Below are positions 1 to 5,738 of a DNA stretch of 6,345 bases, piece by piece. Under the pieces are notes generated by a model. It worked only from the letters and a program-made list of their open reading frames with translations. It made no database searches and was not told the DNA's origin. Position 1 is the first letter of the stretch. Every line of letters starts with the position of its first letter. The translations under genes and the position numbers were made by a program. Source of the DNA: Ruminococcus sp. (GTDB lineage: Bacteria > Bacillota > Clostridia > Oscillospirales > Ruminococcaceae); NCBI GenBank assembly GCA_017544125.1, contig JAFYET010000366.1:1-6345 (forward strand), read 5' to 3'.

Positions 1-54
1 ATTTATATATTGTAAGCACATCGGGGCAGCGCACAGCTCCGGTGATAACTCATA

Positions 55-92
55 GCAGCAGGGACGCTGCGAAAATTAAGAATATATGGAGG
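55..92 (+). promoter_or_regulatory. Flagellin mRNA leader with possible CsrA-binding elements
   Basis: The leader has a short hairpin with GCAGC (55-59) pairing with GCTGC (66-70) around the loop AGGGAC, which places a GGA (62-64) in the loop. A second GGA (88-90) lies inside the ribosome binding site GGAGG, itself in the loop of a weak A/T stem (81-84 with 93-96). CsrA is known to bind GGA in hairpin loops, and in Bacillus subtilis it represses flagellin translation through one upstream hairpin and a second site over the Shine-Dalgarno sequence. The layout here matches that, with the two GGA motifs 26 bases apart. That this organism has CsrA and FliW is inference. No clear promoter is visible in bases 1-54. 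Confidence 0.4.
88..92 (+). promoter_or_regulatory. Ribosome binding site that fixes the flagellin start
   Basis: GGAGG lies 8 bases before the ATG at 101. An in-frame ATG at 86 overlaps this site and so cannot be the start it serves. Starting at 101 gives an N-terminus (MSMVVRTNTMAIN) that fits flagellins, with the next Met (107) as a less well spaced alternative. Confidence 0.85.
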
Positions 93-100
93 TATTTATT

Positions 101-1186
101 ATGAGTATGGTAGTTAGAACAAACACAATGGCGATAAACGCCAACAACGCACTTAACAAGAACAACAGCACAGTTGCAGGTAATCTTGAAAAGCTATCCA
201 CAGGTTTCAAGATCAACAGAGCTGCTGATGACGCTTCGGGTCTTGCTATCAGCGAGAAAATGAAGGCTCAGATCAAGGCTCTTGACACAGCTTCTAAGAA
301 CGCACAGGACGGCGCTTCTCTTATCAAGACAGCTGAGGGCTACATGGGCGAAGTACACGATATGCTCAACCGTATCGTAGAGCTCGCTGAGAAGTCGGCT
401 AATGGTACTTATGAGGTCAAGGACGGCGAAACTGCTGCAACTGAGGACTTCGGCAGCACAGGTGTTGACCGTCAGGCACTTCAGGACGAGGTTAACCAGC
501 TTACAGCTGAAATAGACAGAATCGCTGAAACAGCAAACTTTAACGAACTAAAGCTGTTCAATGGTGATATGGATACTACACAGCGTGCTGCAATAGCTGT
601 AAATAATACTGATGCAGCTAAACTTGGTGGTATTACATACAAGGCAGTAGGCGCAGCAAACGGAACAGGTTCAGAACTCACACTCCAGATAGGTGAAACA
701 TCGAGCGCTTCTGATAAGCTCGGTCTTAGCTTAAATAGCTTAAAGACAGAGGTTCTTTTCAGAGATATGAGCGCTATGCAAGTCACCACAAAGTTAAATG
801 CTGATGGAGATGCTGCTGCAAAGCAGGTTAGTCTTACAGCTGATAACCACACAAGCGGTATTTCCAAGAATAGCGCTGGTATTACTCTTAACATTTCCAA
901 CCAGCAGGCTGCTTCCGTAGTTGCTGAGAAGGTAAGAGACGTTATCAACGATGTATCTGCACAGAGAGCAAACCTCGGTGCTCTTGAGAACAGACTCGAC
1001 TACACAATGAACAACCTCAACACTGCTTCCGAGAACATCACAGATGCTAACTCTCGTATCCGTGATACAGACATGGCCAAGACCATGATGCAGTACACCC
1101 AGGGCAACACCCTTACACAGGCTGCTCAGGCTATGCTTGCTCAGGCAAACCAGGCTCCTTCGTCTGTACTCCAGCTGTTACAGTAA
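101..1186 (+). CDS. fliC: Flagellin, flagellar filament structural protein
   Basis: This 361-residue protein is the subunit exported through the flagellar type III apparatus and polymerised into the filament. The N-terminal D0/D1 region (about residues 1-155) carries the hallmark LSTGFKINRAADDASGLAIS (32-51). The C-terminal D1/D0 region (about 270-361) has the usual heptad helices and ends in LAQANQAPSSVLQLLQ. The middle (about 160-265) is the variable surface domain and is short, giving a filament protein somewhat smaller than enterobacterial FliC. A loop at about 103-123 between the two N-terminal D1 helices is roughly ten residues longer than in Salmonella. There is no signal peptide, as expected. 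Residues matching the TLR5-contacting Arg90, Leu94 and Glu114 of Salmonella FliC are present as Arg91, Leu95 and Glu130. The gene stands alone, followed by a strong terminator, as is usual for a highly expressed flagellin. Either fliC or hag would be an acceptable name. Confidence 0.97.
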   Translation: MSMVVRTNTMAINANNALNKNNSTVAGNLEKLSTGFKINRAADDASGLAISEKMKAQIKALDTASKNAQDGASLIKTAEGYMGEVHDMLNRIVELAEKSANGTYEVKDGETAATEDFGSTGVDRQALQDEVNQLTAEIDRIAETANFNELKLFNGDMDTTQRAAIAVNNTDAAKLGGITYKAVGAANGTGSELTLQIGETSSASDKLGLSLNSLKTEVLFRDMSAMQVTTKLNADGDAAAKQVSLTADNHTSGISKNSAGITLNISNQQAASVVAEKVRDVINDVSAQRANLGALENRLDYTMNNLNTASENITDANSRIRDTDMAKTMMQYTQGNTLTQAAQAMLAQANQAPSSVLQLLQ

Positions 1187-1235
1187 TCTTGATATTAACA
1201 TTGCGCATAACAGCCAACGGTTAATTAAACAAACG

Positions 1236-1268
1236 ACCCTCTCCCTGAGAAACGGGGAGAGGGTTTTT
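1236..1268 (+). terminator. Rho-independent terminator of the flagellin gene
   Basis: A 9-11 bp stem has CCCTCTCC (1237-1244) pairing with GGAGAGGG (1256-1263), extended by A1236-T1264, C1245-G1255 and a T-G wobble, with a 7-base loop, GAGAAAC. It is followed by a T run (1264-1268) and then GTTGTTGT. It begins 50 bases after the flagellin stop. The minus-strand esterase ends only 22 bases beyond it, so it may also act on convergent transcription, though the T run on that side is poorer. Confidence 0.9.
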
Positions 1269-1289
1269 GTTGTTGTATGGAAAAAGCGA

Positions 1290-2786
1290 TCAAAAATCAA
1301 ACGGTGCCAGCGGTATCCCATTCTTCCCGAATACCGTCACCTCGGCGTAGTTGAAGTAAGCATACCTCGCATGGCAGGGCTCGCTCACCTTGCCTGCGGA
1401 TATGAATATCTTCTCACCGTCTGCCTTAACATCGGCAGCTACAAACTCGCCGTCTGCGCCTGCTATCTCAAAGCCGCCCGGCTCGCCTTTGAAGTCAAAG
1501 CCGCCCTCGGCGTGGTCGAATGTCAGCTCAATGCCGCCGTCTCTGAATATGTGCGAGCGATACATCGGCGCAAATGCAGCCACATCAAGCCCGTAGAATA
1601 GCTTCTCTGCCTGTAAGCATAATCTCTCGCCTACGGGTATCTTGTCTACGGGGTGAATGTTGTCAAGCTCGCCGCAGTCAAGGGTAACAGCAAGCCCTGT
1701 GTTCTTCACCGTCCTGTAAGCACGCATCTGCGCATCACGTATCTTGCACCAGTGCTTGTAGTCGGGGTCGTTTTTGTATTTGAACATGGGCAGCTGTGTG
1801 ATGATAAAGGGCAGCTCGTCGTCGCCCCACTTCTCACGCCATAGCCTTATAAGCGAGGTCAGCAGCTTGTAGTAGCTGTCGGGCTTGTGGTCATCGCTCT
1901 CGCCCTGATAGTAGAGAAAGCCCTTTATCGTGTAGGGGCATACCCTCATTATCATGCTGTCAAAAAGCCCCGTCGGGCGGAAGGGGTTGTATTCGCACAT
2001 GGGTCCCGGCCATTGGTTCTTGCCTATGCGCTCCTGTAACTCGTCCCAGCCGATGTTCGGCTCTTTTTTGTATATCTCGGCTGACTTTTCGTTCCACTCA
2101 CGGTCGTATTTCTCGTATTCACGGTATTCTTTTAGCTGCTGCGAAAGGCTCTTGCCTGCAACCTTTTCGTCATATTCGTCTATGTAGCTTCTAAGCTCGC
2201 TGTCGCTTTCAAGGGTTGCTCTGTCTACCCACGCCGAAGCGGAAGTGCCGCCCCAGTTGCAGCCGATAAGCCCCACCGTCACGCCAAGCTCACGGGCGAG
2301 CTTCCTTGCAAAGTAAAAGCCCACGGCGCTCCATGCCTTTGAGCTTTCAGCCCCTGCCTTTGCCCAGCAGGTGTTCGCTTCGTCTGCATAGAACATCTCG
2401 TCAATATAGCCACGCTTCTGCGTGTAGTAAAAGCGCACGTTGCAGCTCTCATCAAGGCTTGCGAGTACGTCCTTGCCGTGAACTTCGTTTTGCAGCTCAA
2501 GCTCCATGTTCGACTGCCCGCCGCAAAGCCATACTTCGCCTATCATAACGCCCTTGTAGGTGAAGCTGTTGTATTCGTCCTTAACGGTCATCTCATACTC
2601 GCCGCCCGCACTCATAGGCGGGAGTGTGGCGAGCCATTTGCCGTTATCATCTGCCACGGCGCTGACGCTGACACCGTTCAGTGTGACAGTCACACGCCTG
2701 CCTCTGTCATCAAGCCCCCAAACGGATATGTTCTTATCACGCTGGAGTACCATATTGTCTGTGAAAATATTAGCGACTTTAAGCAT
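1290..2786 (-). CDS. Sialate O-acetylesterase-like SGNH hydrolase
   Basis: This 498-residue protein probably removes O-acetyl groups from carbohydrates. The family (SASA, formerly DUF303) includes sialate O-acetylesterases and xylan acetylesterases (CE20). The opening NIFTDNMVLQRDKNISVWG and residues 1-80 form the usual N-terminal beta domain. Block I, CGGQSNME (89-95), holds the likely nucleophile Ser92; further conserved blocks are CNWGGTSASAW (176-186) and YYQGESD (292-298). DNIHP (375-379) holds the likely Asp375/His378 pair. Residues from about 405 to the end form a C-terminal beta domain. Length is normal. No signal peptide or lipobox is seen, so the enzyme should be cytoplasmic and act on imported acetylated sugars or oligosaccharides. 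The start has AGGAGG 7 bases upstream. It is the last gene of the minus-strand run, 37 bases after the YcxB-like gene. The true substrate cannot be read from sequence. Confidence 0.9.
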   Translation of the reverse strand: MLKVANIFTDNMVLQRDKNISVWGLDDRGRRVTVTLNGVSVSAVADDNGKWLATLPPMSAGGEYEMTVKDEYNSFTYKGVMIGEVWLCGGQSNMELELQNEVHGKDVLASLDESCNVRFYYTQKRGYIDEMFYADEANTCWAKAGAESSKAWSAVGFYFARKLARELGVTVGLIGCNWGGTSASAWVDRATLESDSELRSYIDEYDEKVAGKSLSQQLKEYREYEKYDREWNEKSAEIYKKEPNIGWDELQERIGKNQWPGPMCEYNPFRPTGLFDSMIMRVCPYTIKGFLYYQGESDDHKPDSYYKLLTSLIRLWREKWGDDELPFIITQLPMFKYKNDPDYKHWCKIRDAQMRAYRTVKNTGLAVTLDCGELDNIHPVDKIPVGERLCLQAEKLFYGLDVAAFAPMYRSHIFRDGGIELTFDHAEGGFDFKGEPGGFEIAGADGEFVAADVKADGEKIFISAGKVSEPCHARYAYFNYAEVTVFGKNGIPLAPFDF

Positions 2787-2823
2787 ATTTCTTCCTCCTT
2801 GAAATCAGTGGGTAAAACGGGAT

Positions 2824-3405
2824 TTACACAATTGCAGCAAGTGCTGTAACGATTATCGGTATTAGTCCGAGCAAAATAAAGGCAATATTACCTTTATTCT
2901 TATGTTGTTTCTGTTTAGATCTCTTTTCTTCTGTTATAGTATCTCTTAACTTGTTAAGGATCGGCTCAGAGCAGTCAGCCTTTTTGAAGATCATCATCTT
3001 ATTGATCTCAGTAAAACAAACAATGTATTCGCTGTCTTCAAATACTTCGCTTATTTTGTTATAGTCGATCTTTGAAGTAGATGTTTCATTACCTCTGAAA
3101 ATATGATCGTCATAAAAATCGTAATGGTTTATGTTGCTTTTGTTTTCCTGTAATACCCTATATGCCTTTTTTATGTTTTGTAACGAAAGGAAAAATGCTG
3201 CAAGAATAAATGTGCCGATGGTCAGAAGCAGAATGCTCCAGGAATCAAAAACCGGGTTAAATATTCTGATCATTATAGAAGACAGGATATAAACAGCCGC
3301 AATTATTAAGATAGACTTGTCCCCATGCTTATATCTGCATTTTACAGCAAGCTTATATTCTTCATAAGATATATTCGATTCGATCTCACCGATCTTGTTT
3401 TCAAT
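2824..3405 (-). CDS. YcxB-like membrane protein, probable ATT start
   Basis: This is a small membrane protein of unknown function that resembles the YcxB-like family. The core (about residues 94-160) has the family look: HYDFYDDHIF, then KIDYNKISEVFEDSEYIV, then FTEINKMMIFKK. The first ATG (3273) gives only 149 residues and starts inside the first hydrophobic segment. The frame stays open upstream to a TGA, with no ATG, GTG or TTG. The ATT at 3405-3403 has AAAGGA 7 bases upstream and adds 44 residues (ENKIGEIESNISYEEYKLA and onward) that look like the family N-terminus, giving 193 residues. Predicted membrane segments on that numbering are about 31-47, 55-76 and 172-193; the third, C-terminal one is extra to the usual two. 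The gene is much more AT-rich than its neighbours. It lies about 60 bases after the ABC-F gene. Start-codon loss or a nearby indel is an alternative to ATT initiation. Confidence 0.7.
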   Translation of the reverse strand: MENKIGEIESNISYEEYKLAVKCRYKHGDKSILIIAAVYILSSIMIRIFNPVFDSWSILLLTIGTFILAAFFLSLQNIKKAYRVLQENKSNINHYDFYDDHIFRGNETSTSKIDYNKISEVFEDSEYIVCFTEINKMMIFKKADCSEPILNKLRDTITEEKRSKQKQHKNKGNIAFILLGLIPIIVTALAAIV

Positions 3406-3465
3406 GTTATTATCCTTTCGTCTGTATCATGAACGTTCTCGGTCATGCAAGTTTTCGGTATTTGG

Positions 3466-4089
3466 TTACTCTATAAAGCTCTTCATTCCTCTCTCACGTC
3501 TCCATTCGAGGTATTCCTCGTATGTGCCTGCACGGTCTATGCAGCCGTCCTCGGTTATCTCGATAATGCGGTTAGCTACCGTCTGCATTATCTCGTGGTC
3601 GTGAGAAGCAAATATCACAACGCCCTTGAAGTCACGAAGCCCGTTGTTTACAGCGGTGATTGATTCAAGGTCTAAGTGGTTTGTGGGTCTGTCAAGGATA
3701 AGGCAGTTTGAGCCGAAAAGCATCATGCGTGAGAACATACACCTTACCTTCTCGCCGCCCGAGAGCACCTCAACGGGCTTGTATATGTCATCCCCCGAGA
3801 AGAGCATTCTCCCTAAGAACCCACGCAGATATGTGTCGGTTATCTCCGACCTTGAATAGGGGCGCAGCCAGTCAACGATGCTCTCTGTGTGACCGTTGAA
3901 AAACTCGCTGTTGTCCTTGGGAAAGTATGATGTGGTGATAGTCTGCCCCCAGCGGAATGTGCCCTCGTCAGGCTGCTCCTCCTCCATAAGTATTTTAAAA
4001 AGCATGGTGATAGCCTGCTCGCTCTCGCCCACAAAGGCTACCTTGTCGTTTCTGCCTATTGTGAATGAAACGTTGTTTAACAGCTTTAC
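3466..4089 (-). CDS. ABC-F protein, C-terminal ATPase segment (shifted frame)
   Basis: This is the second nucleotide-binding domain, residues 332-538 of the restored protein. The signature LSGGE (440-444) and the switch His494 in ASHD are intact. The Walker A position reads GESEQAITM (352-360), with Ile358 where the ATP-binding Lys belongs, and Walker B reads LILDRPTNHLD (461-471), with Arg465 where the catalytic Glu belongs. The apparent GTG start at 4032 falls inside the Walker A region and has no convincing ribosome binding site, so it is an artefact of the frameshift. Loss of the Walker A Lys appears to be common in this branch, while Arg at the Glu position looks unusual; both statements need an alignment. 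Confidence 0.8.
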   Translation of the reverse strand, partial: VKLLNNVSFTIGRNDKVAFVGESEQAITMLFKILMEEEQPDEGTFRWGQTITTSYFPKDNSEFFNGHTESIVDWLRPYSRSEITDTYLRGFLGRMLFSGDDIYKPVEVLSGGEKVRCMFSRMMLFGSNCLILDRPTNHLDLESITAVNNGLRDFKGVVIFASHDHEIMQTVANRIIEITEDGCIDRAGTYEEYLEWRRERGMKSFIE

Positions 4090-4092
4090 CCG
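4084..4092 (-). other. Frameshift site within the ABC-F gene
   Basis: On the minus strand the sequence reads GAC GGG TAA AGC. Reading GAC GGG GTA AAG CTG instead restores the family sequence, so one G appears to be missing from a run of four. Homopolymer shortening is both a common mutation and a common sequencing error. Confidence 0.85.
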
Positions 4093-5081
4093 TCAACCGT
4101 CTTTGATATGCCGTCGACCTGCACTATGTCCTTGCCGGGCTCTCTGTCCATGTCAAAGCCTATGAAGGGGTATTTTCTTGACGATGCGGGCATCTCCTCA
4201 ACGCTTACTTTTTCGATGAGCTTTCTCCTTGCGGTCGCCTGCTTTGATTTTGACTTGTTTGCCGAGAAGCGTGAAACGAATTCCTGTAATTCCTTTAACT
4301 TCTCCTCGGTCTTCTTGTTCTGCTGCTTCATAAGCCTCTGCATCATCTGTGATGATTCGTACCAGAACTCGTAGTTGCCGACGTACATCTTTATCTTGGT
4401 GTAGTCGATATCGACTATGTGTGTGCAGACGTTGTTCAAGAAATGCCTGTCGTGGGATACTACGATGACCGTGCCGAAGTATTCCTGCAAGAAATCTTCA
4501 AGCCAGCGTATAGCGTCAATGTCTAAGTGGTTGGTAGGCTCGTCGAGCAGTATAACATCGGGGCTGCCGAAAAGCGCCTGCGCTAAAAGCACCTTTACCT
4601 TCTCGTTGCCCGAAAGACCCGACATCTGTGAGTAGAGTATGCCCTCATCAAGCCCTAAGCCCTGTATCAGTTTTGAAGCGTCTGCCTCAGCCTCCCAGCC
4701 GTTGAGCTCTGCAAACTCGCTCTCGAGCGCACCAGCACGTTCGCCGTCCTCCTCAGAGAAGTCTTCTTTAGCGTAGAGTGCGTCCTTTTCCTGCATTATG
4801 TCATAAAGGCGCTTGTTGCCCATTATCACTGTGTCGAGTACCGTGTATTCGTCAAATGCAAAGTGATCCTGCTTGAGCACCGACATACGCTTGTCCTTGG
4901 GCATGGAAACTGTGCCCGTGGAAGGCTCAAGCTCGCCGTTTAGTATTTTTAAGAATGTGGATTTGCCTGCGCCGTTTGCACCGATAACGCCGTAGCAGTT
5001 GCCCTCGGAGAATTTGAGGTCAACGTTTTTAAAAAGCACCTGCCCGCCGAAGCTGAGGCTCACGTCTGAAACTGTTATCAT
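4086..5081 (-). CDS. ABC-F protein, N-terminal ATPase and linker segment
   Basis: This is the first 331 residues of the frameshifted ABC-F gene. The first nucleotide-binding domain has Walker A GANGAGKS (34-41), signature LSGNE (156-160, Asn where Gly is usual), Walker B VILLDEPTNHLD (176-187) with catalytic Glu181, and the switch His210 in VVSHD. Residues about 240-300 form the charged helical linker that in ABC-F proteins reaches the P-site tRNA, with QQNKKTEEKLKELQEF and a basic stretch NKSKSKQATARRK. Overall it resembles the Firmicutes YkpA/YbiT-like branch more than the drug-resistance branches, but that is recognition from memory, not an alignment. If translated alone it would be a half transporter-like ATPase lacking its partner domain. 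Confidence 0.85.
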   Translation of the reverse strand: MITVSDVSLSFGGQVLFKNVDLKFSEGNCYGVIGANGAGKSTFLKILNGELEPSTGTVSMPKDKRMSVLKQDHFAFDEYTVLDTVIMGNKRLYDIMQEKDALYAKEDFSEEDGERAGALESEFAELNGWEAEADASKLIQGLGLDEGILYSQMSGLSGNEKVKVLLAQALFGSPDVILLDEPTNHLDIDAIRWLEDFLQEYFGTVIVVSHDRHFLNNVCTHIVDIDYTKIKMYVGNYEFWYESSQMMQRLMKQQNKKTEEKLKELQEFVSRFSANKSKSKQATARRKLIEKVSVEEMPASSRKYPFIGFDMDREPGKDIVQVDGISKTVDG

Positions 5082-5109
5082 TACTTATTCCTCCAATTAT
5101 TGTATCTGA

Positions 5110-5553
5110 TCAATAGCTCTTCTTGTCCTGTATTGCCTTGTATTTTTCAAACACCTTTAGACATTCCTCACGGTCTGTTTCTGTGGCTATGTCAAAGTCA
5201 GAGCCGTAAAACGCCTTGTCTCTGAAGCCTATTTCCTCGGTGTCGTTTATATTGCAGCCGTAATAGACACGGGCTATATTTGCCCACATAATTGCGCCAC
5301 GGCACATGGGGCAGGGCTCGGCGGTGGTGTATAGCTCGCAGCCGCTCAGGTCGTGGGTGCCTATGCTTTTGCAGGCATCTCTTATAGCCATTATCTCGCC
5401 GTGACAGGTGGGGTCAGCATTTTTGATGACCTCGTTGTGACCTTTGCCTATCATCTGCCCGTCTTTTACGATAACGCAGCCAAAGGGACCCCCGTGCCCT
5501 GCACAGATGCCCTGCTCTGCTTGATCTATGGCTGCTTTCATAAATTCGTTCAT
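5110..5553 (-). CDS. GuaD-like nucleoside/guanine deaminase
   Basis: This 147-residue zinc-dependent enzyme of the cytidine deaminase fold most likely deaminates guanine to xanthine or a related purine, in the cytoplasm, for purine salvage or use as a nitrogen source. It resembles Bacillus subtilis GuaD (about 156 residues) throughout: GGPFGCVIVKDG near residues 21-32, the zinc and catalytic motif HGE (His51, Glu53) and PCPMC (80-84, zinc ligands Cys81 and Cys84). GFRDKAFYGSDFDI follows at 109-122. HGE in place of the more common HAE is a mild variant. The tRNA deaminase TadA is the main alternative, but the flanking DPTCHGE and GFRDKAF fit the GuaD branch better. The start at 5553 has only a moderate purine-rich ribosome binding site (GAAAGGCGGG), and ATG at residue 5 is possible. 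It is first in the minus-strand gene run, about 48 bases after the predicted transcription start, and is followed 28 bases later by the ABC-F gene. Confidence 0.85.
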   Translation of the reverse strand: MNEFMKAAIDQAEQGICAGHGGPFGCVIVKDGQMIGKGHNEVIKNADPTCHGEIMAIRDACKSIGTHDLSGCELYTTAEPCPMCRGAIMWANIARVYYGCNINDTEEIGFRDKAFYGSDFDIATETDREECLKVFEKYKAIQDKKSY

Positions 5554-5606
5554 GGCTTTTCCCGCCTTTCCATAATTATCTGCCGTCTATCCCAGCAATC
5601 TTTTCT

Positions 5607-5635
5607 ATCATACCACGAATCGGCGCTTTTGTCAA
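5607..5635 (-). promoter_or_regulatory. Sigma-A promoter for the minus-strand gene run
   Basis: On the minus strand a perfect -35 box TTGACA (5635-5630) is separated by 17 bases from -10 box TATGAT (5612-5607). Transcription should start near 5600, giving a leader of about 48 bases before the deaminase. The -35 box lies in the left arm of the inverted repeat at 5627-5653. Confidence 0.8.
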
Positions 5636-5653
5636 TTATTCCGATTGACAAAA
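5627..5653. promoter_or_regulatory. Inverted repeat spanning both divergent -35 boxes, candidate operator
   Basis: TTTTGTCAAT (5627-5636) and ATTGACAAAA (5644-5653) are a perfect 10-bp inverted repeat with a 7-base spacer, TATTCCG. Each arm contains the -35 box of one of the two divergent promoters. Six of the ten matched bases are explained simply by both promoters having TTGACA, so the match may be partly coincidental, but the four flanking matches allow a repressor or shared regulator site. No regulator gene is present in the window. Confidence 0.5.
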
Positions 5654-5673
5654 ATAACGAATAGTGCTATTAT
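5645..5673 (+). promoter_or_regulatory. Sigma-A promoter for the CorC/CNNM-like gene
   Basis: A perfect -35 box TTGACA (5645-5650), a 17-base spacer and -10 box TATTAT (5668-5673) form a strong promoter reading right. Transcription should begin near 5680, leaving a leader of about 80 bases before the ATG at 5760. The leader shows no recognisable magnesium riboswitch and mostly holds the AT-rich heptamer repeat. Confidence 0.8.
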
Positions 5674-5703
5674 AGATGTATATGTCACTTGTCATGCACG
5701 AAT

Positions 5704-5738
5704 AATTATGCATTATGCATTATACATTATGAATTAAA
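5704..5738. repeat. Short tandem heptamer repeat, AATTATG/CATTATG type
   Basis: Five consecutive 7-base units read AATTATG, CATTATG, CATTATA, CATTATG and AATTAAA. The repeat lies between the plus-strand promoter and the CorC/CNNM-like start, so it would be transcribed as part of the leader. Units of this type look like the AT-rich spacer repeats seen between genes in some Clostridia, but that is from memory. It contains ATGCAT, which is self-complementary, so weak pairing in the RNA is possible. Confidence 0.7.

Larger units (their letters stand above)
3466..5081 (-). pseudogene. ABC-F ATPase gene broken by one frameshift
   Basis: The two reading frames here are the two halves of one ABC-F protein, a soluble twin-ATPase without membrane domains that acts at the ribosome (translation factor or antibiotic target protection). 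The first frame stops at TAA (4088-4086), just after residues KTVDG. Stepping back one base at that point continues smoothly as VKLLNNVSFTIGRNDKVAFVG and runs to the stop at 3466. The restored product is 538 residues, normal for the family. Adding one G to the GGG at 4091-4089 repairs it. No ribosome binding site precedes the second half, so it is not a separate gene. The gene has GGAGG 8 bases before its ATG and lies 28 bases after the deaminase stop, probably in one transcript. The break may be a true mutation or a sequencing/assembly error; no standard slippery heptamer supports programmed frameshifting. Confidence 0.88.

Noticed and set aside
13..48. Possible sigma-28 promoter before flagellin (TAAG and CCGGTGATAA)
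   Set aside because: The -10-like part differs from the usual GCCGATAA, and the 22-base gap is too long for the usual 15. The promoter may lie left of the window.
481..948. Minus-strand reading frame of 155 codons across flagellin
   Set aside because: It lies fully antisense to a certain flagellin gene, has no ribosome binding site, and its Ser/Ala/Leu-rich product is what the reverse of flagellin codons gives.
1137..1601. Plus-strand reading frame of 154 codons crossing the flagellin end and terminator
   Set aside because: It starts inside flagellin, reads through a strong terminator and then runs antisense to the esterase.
3406..3446. Small plausible start, ATG at 3446-3444 on the minus strand, giving MTENVHDTDER
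   Set aside because: It has no ribosome binding site and soon runs out of frame with the YcxB-like protein, ending in a stop. It would only matter if a further indel is present there.
3426..3446. Hairpin between ABC-F and the YcxB-like gene (CATGA/TCATG)
   Set aside because: It has only five base pairs, a large loop and no T run, so it is not a terminator.
3708..4034. Alternative frames on both strands over the ABC-F C-terminal half
   Set aside because: They overlap well-supported ATPase domain sequence, lack ribosome binding sites and show no family features.
4080..4096. Programmed -1 frameshift in the ABC-F gene
   Set aside because: The bases before the stop do not form an X XXY YYZ slippery heptamer, and a GGG run is too short for expected transcriptional slippage. 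A simple deletion or sequencing error is more likely.
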